Assembly (NCBI GenBank): GCA_002491195.1
Contig: DKVL01000061.1
Coordinates: forward strand, 1 to 9,192
Direction: 5' to 3'
Origin: Lachnospiraceae bacterium UBA7179
Lineage (GTDB): Bacteria > Bacillota > Clostridia > Lachnospirales > Lachnospiraceae
DNA: 9,192 nucleotides
Shown piece by piece: positions 7,011 through 9,192 of this stretch (the stretch's first letter is position 1; each line of letters starts with the position of its first letter). Made by a program: the position numbers and the translations under genes. The notes beneath the pieces were generated by a model. It searched no databases and was not told where the DNA came from. It saw nothing but the letters and a program-made list of their open reading frames with translations.

Positions 7011-7487
7011 TCACATTTCAAAACAGGAAAGATTTAACGGACTTCCGACAAAGGAAACGATATCTTCATGGCATTCGCTGATCAGCCAGGCAAATTTCTT
7101 TGAAACAATATAAAAATCATCCAAGCCACATGCTTCACCGATAATGCAGATCAATTCTGGTATACCCATTTCATAGATCCAATACTTTGGCCTAAAGTTT
7201 AGACTGTCCTCAAACAACACATATACAAGCTGATTGTTTTCAGGTATTATATTGGGTAATTTTGTAACCCACATTCTATCTTCTGATATATCTTTTGTTT
7301 TACATACCAGTTTTTTGTTAAAACCGCCCCCCATATTAGACCAATGTATATCTCCGCCATGCAGCACAAATACCTGCTCTATTTTTTTGATTATTGAACT
7401 GTAAGCGATCTTTGAACATTCAAAACACTTTGAACGGTCTATATTTTTGTCCTTAATTACTCGTTCTATTTCATTTCGTATATCCAT
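7011..7487 (-). CDS. Hypothetical AT-rich protein, 158 aa
   Basis: I chose the ATG at 7487 because GAGGTG lies a few bases upstream. A TTG at 7499 would add four residues and would consume that ribosome binding site. The protein is soluble, with no signal peptide. Visible features are a charged N-terminal helix, a Cys pair CFEC (21-24), a strand-rich centre (MWVTKLP, QLVYVLFED, KYWIYE), and a C-terminal motif CGLDDFYIVSKKFAWLISECHED (split by position: 120-134 and 135-142). The pattern of a small alpha/beta protein ending in YIVSKK-x-WL-x-E-x-H resembles small families of unknown function such as DUF6756 and SUKH/immunity-like proteins, but that is memory-based and tentative. It is clearly AT-richer than the metG block. 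It starts 29 bases after the membrane protein gene on the same strand and is probably cotranscribed with it. Confidence 0.7.
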   Translation of the reverse strand: MDIRNEIERVIKDKNIDRSKCFECSKIAYSSIIKKIEQVFVLHGGDIHWSNMGGGFNKKLVCKTKDISEDRMWVTKLPNIIPENNQLVYVLFEDSLNFRPKYWIYEMGIPELICIIGEACGLDDFYIVSKKFAWLISECHEDIVSFVGSPLNLSCFEM

Positions 7488-7516
7488 CCAACACCTCAAA
7501 CGTATACTGCACTAAT

Positions 7517-8167
7517 TTATTTTTTCCTCCCGAAATACCGCCCTGTACCTTTCTGGTATGCCAGATACTCCTCGCCAAATACTGTCTGCAGATATTTCTC
7601 CTCCTGAAGGATCTGCAGGTGCAGCATCACGGCCGCCCATATCGTAAACAACAATAAGATCCAGTTGAAATACATCAACAAAATACCGATGTACATCAGA
7701 TCAAATCCCAGAAAAGCCGGATTCCTGCTATATTGGTAAATGCCGTGCGAGACAAACTCCGTCCTGTCTGTCTCCGGTATCCCAGCACGCCAGCTGTCTC
7801 TCATTGTGAGCACTGCGATCAGGAAAACCAAATCTCCGATCAATCCTAACACGACTCCTGCGATCCTCACTGGTGATGGCATATGATTCCACTCAAACAC
7901 AATGGATGCCAGTTCCACAGGAACGATGAGGAGCGTTGCTGCCGACAGGATGATCTCGATCGTCCGCACTGCCTTCTCTTTTCCCTGCCTAAGCTGTCTT
8001 GTCTGGATTCCCTTCCGTTTCTGGGCAATCATTTTGGTGAAATATATGCCATAAAAAATCCCCATGATGACAAGCGCTGGTATCAAAAACAGACTGCCCA
8101 GCTGACCTGCCAAAAAGATTGCCGTCGGGCCGTCTGCCCCACCAATCACCGAAATATCTCTCTTCAT
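7517..8167 (-). CDS. Membrane methyltransferase-like protein (ICMT/PEMT type) with an OadB-like N-terminal segment
   Basis: This 216-residue integral membrane protein has a C-terminal half typical of the isoprenylcysteine carboxyl methyltransferase/phospholipid methyltransferase-like group: HGIYQYSRNPAFLGFDLMYIG (141-161, with the R-x-P element at 148-150), a hydrophobic hairpin to about 186, then EE-x-YLQTVFGEEYLAYQ (189-205). These elements bind S-adenosylmethionine in characterised relatives. The substrate is unknown, since bacteria lack prenylated-protein substrates of the eukaryotic kind. Further membrane segments lie at about 25-45, 70-91 and 99-121. The N-terminus carries ISVIGGADGPTAIFLAG (5-21), which matches the conserved Na+-site segment of OadB-type sodium-pump decarboxylase beta subunits, while the rest of OadB is absent. 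The start is taken as the ATG at 8167. A GTG at 8173 is also possible, with GAGGAA 4 bases upstream. It lies between the nuclease-like gene and a small hypothetical. Confidence 0.85.
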   Translation of the reverse strand: MKRDISVIGGADGPTAIFLAGQLGSLFLIPALVIMGIFYGIYFTKMIAQKRKGIQTRQLRQGKEKAVRTIEIILSAATLLIVPVELASIVFEWNHMPSPVRIAGVVLGLIGDLVFLIAVLTMRDSWRAGIPETDRTEFVSHGIYQYSRNPAFLGFDLMYIGILLMYFNWILLLFTIWAAVMLHLQILQEEKYLQTVFGEEYLAYQKGTGRYFGRKK

Positions 8168-8219
8168 CTCCACACACTTCCTCTATACTATAATCAGGAC
8201 ACGAACATTTTTCCAGAAC

Positions 8220-9192
8220 TTAACAAAACGCCTCGATCACACATGAATGTTTTTTTGTCTTTTTGTTATAATCAATCCCTACCAGCAGAATCTCGCCTGA
8301 ATATTCTCTCAATGATTCAGGGTACTGTTTTCTCTTAATCTGTGCGATCGCCGCGTCCGCACCCTGATCCCATTTCAGTTCCACCACGATCACAGGGCGG
8401 CCAGAGTGGTTTTTGCGGGACAGGTATACAAGATCGGCAAAGCCTTTCCCGGTGGGAAATTCCCGTATTGGTCTGTGGTAGTAGGAAAACGCTGAAATCA
8501 GTGCAATCATGACTGTGCAGGAGAGCGAATTCTCGTCATTGTATTTAATACTGGATACAAAGTCATTGTGCACACTTTGTATCAGTCCTGCGGCCCGCTC
8601 ATTGTCACCTGACATGATGGAATCCAGCATATCCTCCGAAAGCTTCATAAACTGCAGTATCCCGTCACTTGTACTCTTCTTTACAGCTTTATAAAATACG
8701 GTATGAATCTCTTTATTCGGTATATAGGCCTCCTGTGTGTCCTGATCATAAGCACAGTACCCCAAATGAATCAGGGCGGTAATCACCTGCTCCTTATCCT
8801 CAAAGGTCTGCAGATCATTGATGCCATTGTCCACGTCTACCGGCACCCGGTTTCCCGAAAGCATTCTGATGATGTCCTCGCGGAGTCCGTCAAAGTTTTT
8901 GCTGATCAGGTCGTCGATGTCCCCATAGGTACCCGTGACTGTCCAATACTGCTGAAATCGTTTCGACGCCACTGCCCGCACAACGGACAGCGGATTATAC
9001 ATTGCGGTTCCGTTTAAATTATAACCGTTATACCACTCTTTCATCTGTTCGAAATCCACGCCGAATTTCTCACAGAGAGCAAAGACTTCCCCCTCTGTAA
9101 ACCCGATATCCTGTGCCAGATCCATCGGGTTTGTCATCGTGTGCTCGATAAAGTTATTGACTGCAGATTGTCCCTTTGTCCGCACAACTGGC
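8220..9192 (-). CDS. AAA-ATPase-like/PD-(D/E)XK nuclease family protein (DUF1703 type), N-terminus beyond window
   Basis: The reading frame is open to the right edge, so only the C-terminal 324 or so residues are seen. A GTG at 9185 is internal, not the true start. The visible part begins at the end of the AAA-ATPase-like domain (KGQSAVNNFIEHTM, then GFTEGEVFALC and the WYNGYN element), typical of the PF09820-type family. It ends in a PD-(D/E)XK nuclease-like domain with GKGFADLVYL (the Asp) and IVVELKW (Glu-x-Lys), followed by AIAQIKRKQY. With the numbering starting at the GTG, the key residues are Asp251, Glu269, Lys271 and Gln282. The expected nuclease residues are all present, so this copy does not look decayed. 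The family occurs in many near-identical copies in gut Clostridia and its biological role is not established. It stops 52 bases before the membrane protein gene on the same strand. Confidence 0.9.
   Translation of the reverse strand, partial: PVVRTKGQSAVNNFIEHTMTNPMDLAQDIGFTEGEVFALCEKFGVDFEQMKEWYNGYNLNGTAMYNPLSVVRAVASKRFQQYWTVTGTYGDIDDLISKNFDGLREDIIRMLSGNRVPVDVDNGINDLQTFEDKEQVITALIHLGYCAYDQDTQEAYIPNKEIHTVFYKAVKKSTSDGILQFMKLSEDMLDSIMSGDNERAAGLIQSVHNDFVSSIKYNDENSLSCTVMIALISAFSYYHRPIREFPTGKGFADLVYLSRKNHSGRPVIVVELKWDQGADAAIAQIKRKQYPESLREYSGEILLVGIDYNKKTKKHSCVIEAFC

Overview
The window looks like chromosomal DNA from an anaerobic Firmicute of the class Clostridia, most likely Lachnospiraceae. The reasons are strong AGGAGG-type ribosome binding sites, the style of the MetG and meso-diaminopimelate dehydrogenase proteins, a DUF1703-type AAA-ATPase-like/PD-(D/E)XK protein (a family abundant in gut Clostridia), and an OadB-like 'GGADGPT' leader. 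The assignment rests on recognised protein families, not on a database search.

Layout. Positions 156-2888 (+ strand) hold three closely spaced genes that look like one transcription unit behind a sigma-A-type promoter at about 57-85: a 182-aa cytoplasmic protein, a 417-aa protein and a 278-aa predicted lipoprotein. I recognise none of them with confidence. The unit ends in a convergent spacer (2889-3065) with a 12-bp-stem hairpin.

Positions 3066-6837 (- strand) are a core-metabolism block, transcribed metG, then a HAD-family phosphatase, then ddh. The HAD stop and ddh start overlap as ATGA, so those two are probably translationally coupled. The metG-HAD spacer holds two tandem hairpins. The block is GC-richer than parts of its surroundings: row 3121-3180 has 38 G/C in 60 bases, whereas row 7261-7320 in the next gene block has 16 in 60.

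Positions 7011-9192 (- strand) are accessory genes: a 158-aa AT-rich protein of unknown role, a membrane methyltransferase-like (ICMT/PEMT-type) protein, and the C-terminal two thirds or so of an AAA-ATPase-like/PD-(D/E)XK protein whose N-terminal part lies beyond the right edge.

The most unusual item is the membrane methyltransferase-like protein. It begins with ISVIGGADGPTAIFLAG, a match to the conserved Na+-site segment of the beta subunit of sodium-pumping decarboxylases, without the rest of that subunit. Other points of interest are a perfect 12-bp inverted repeat just behind the lipoprotein signal-peptide codons and the long hairpins between metG and the HAD gene. I saw no CRISPR array, tRNA, rRNA or insertion sequence.
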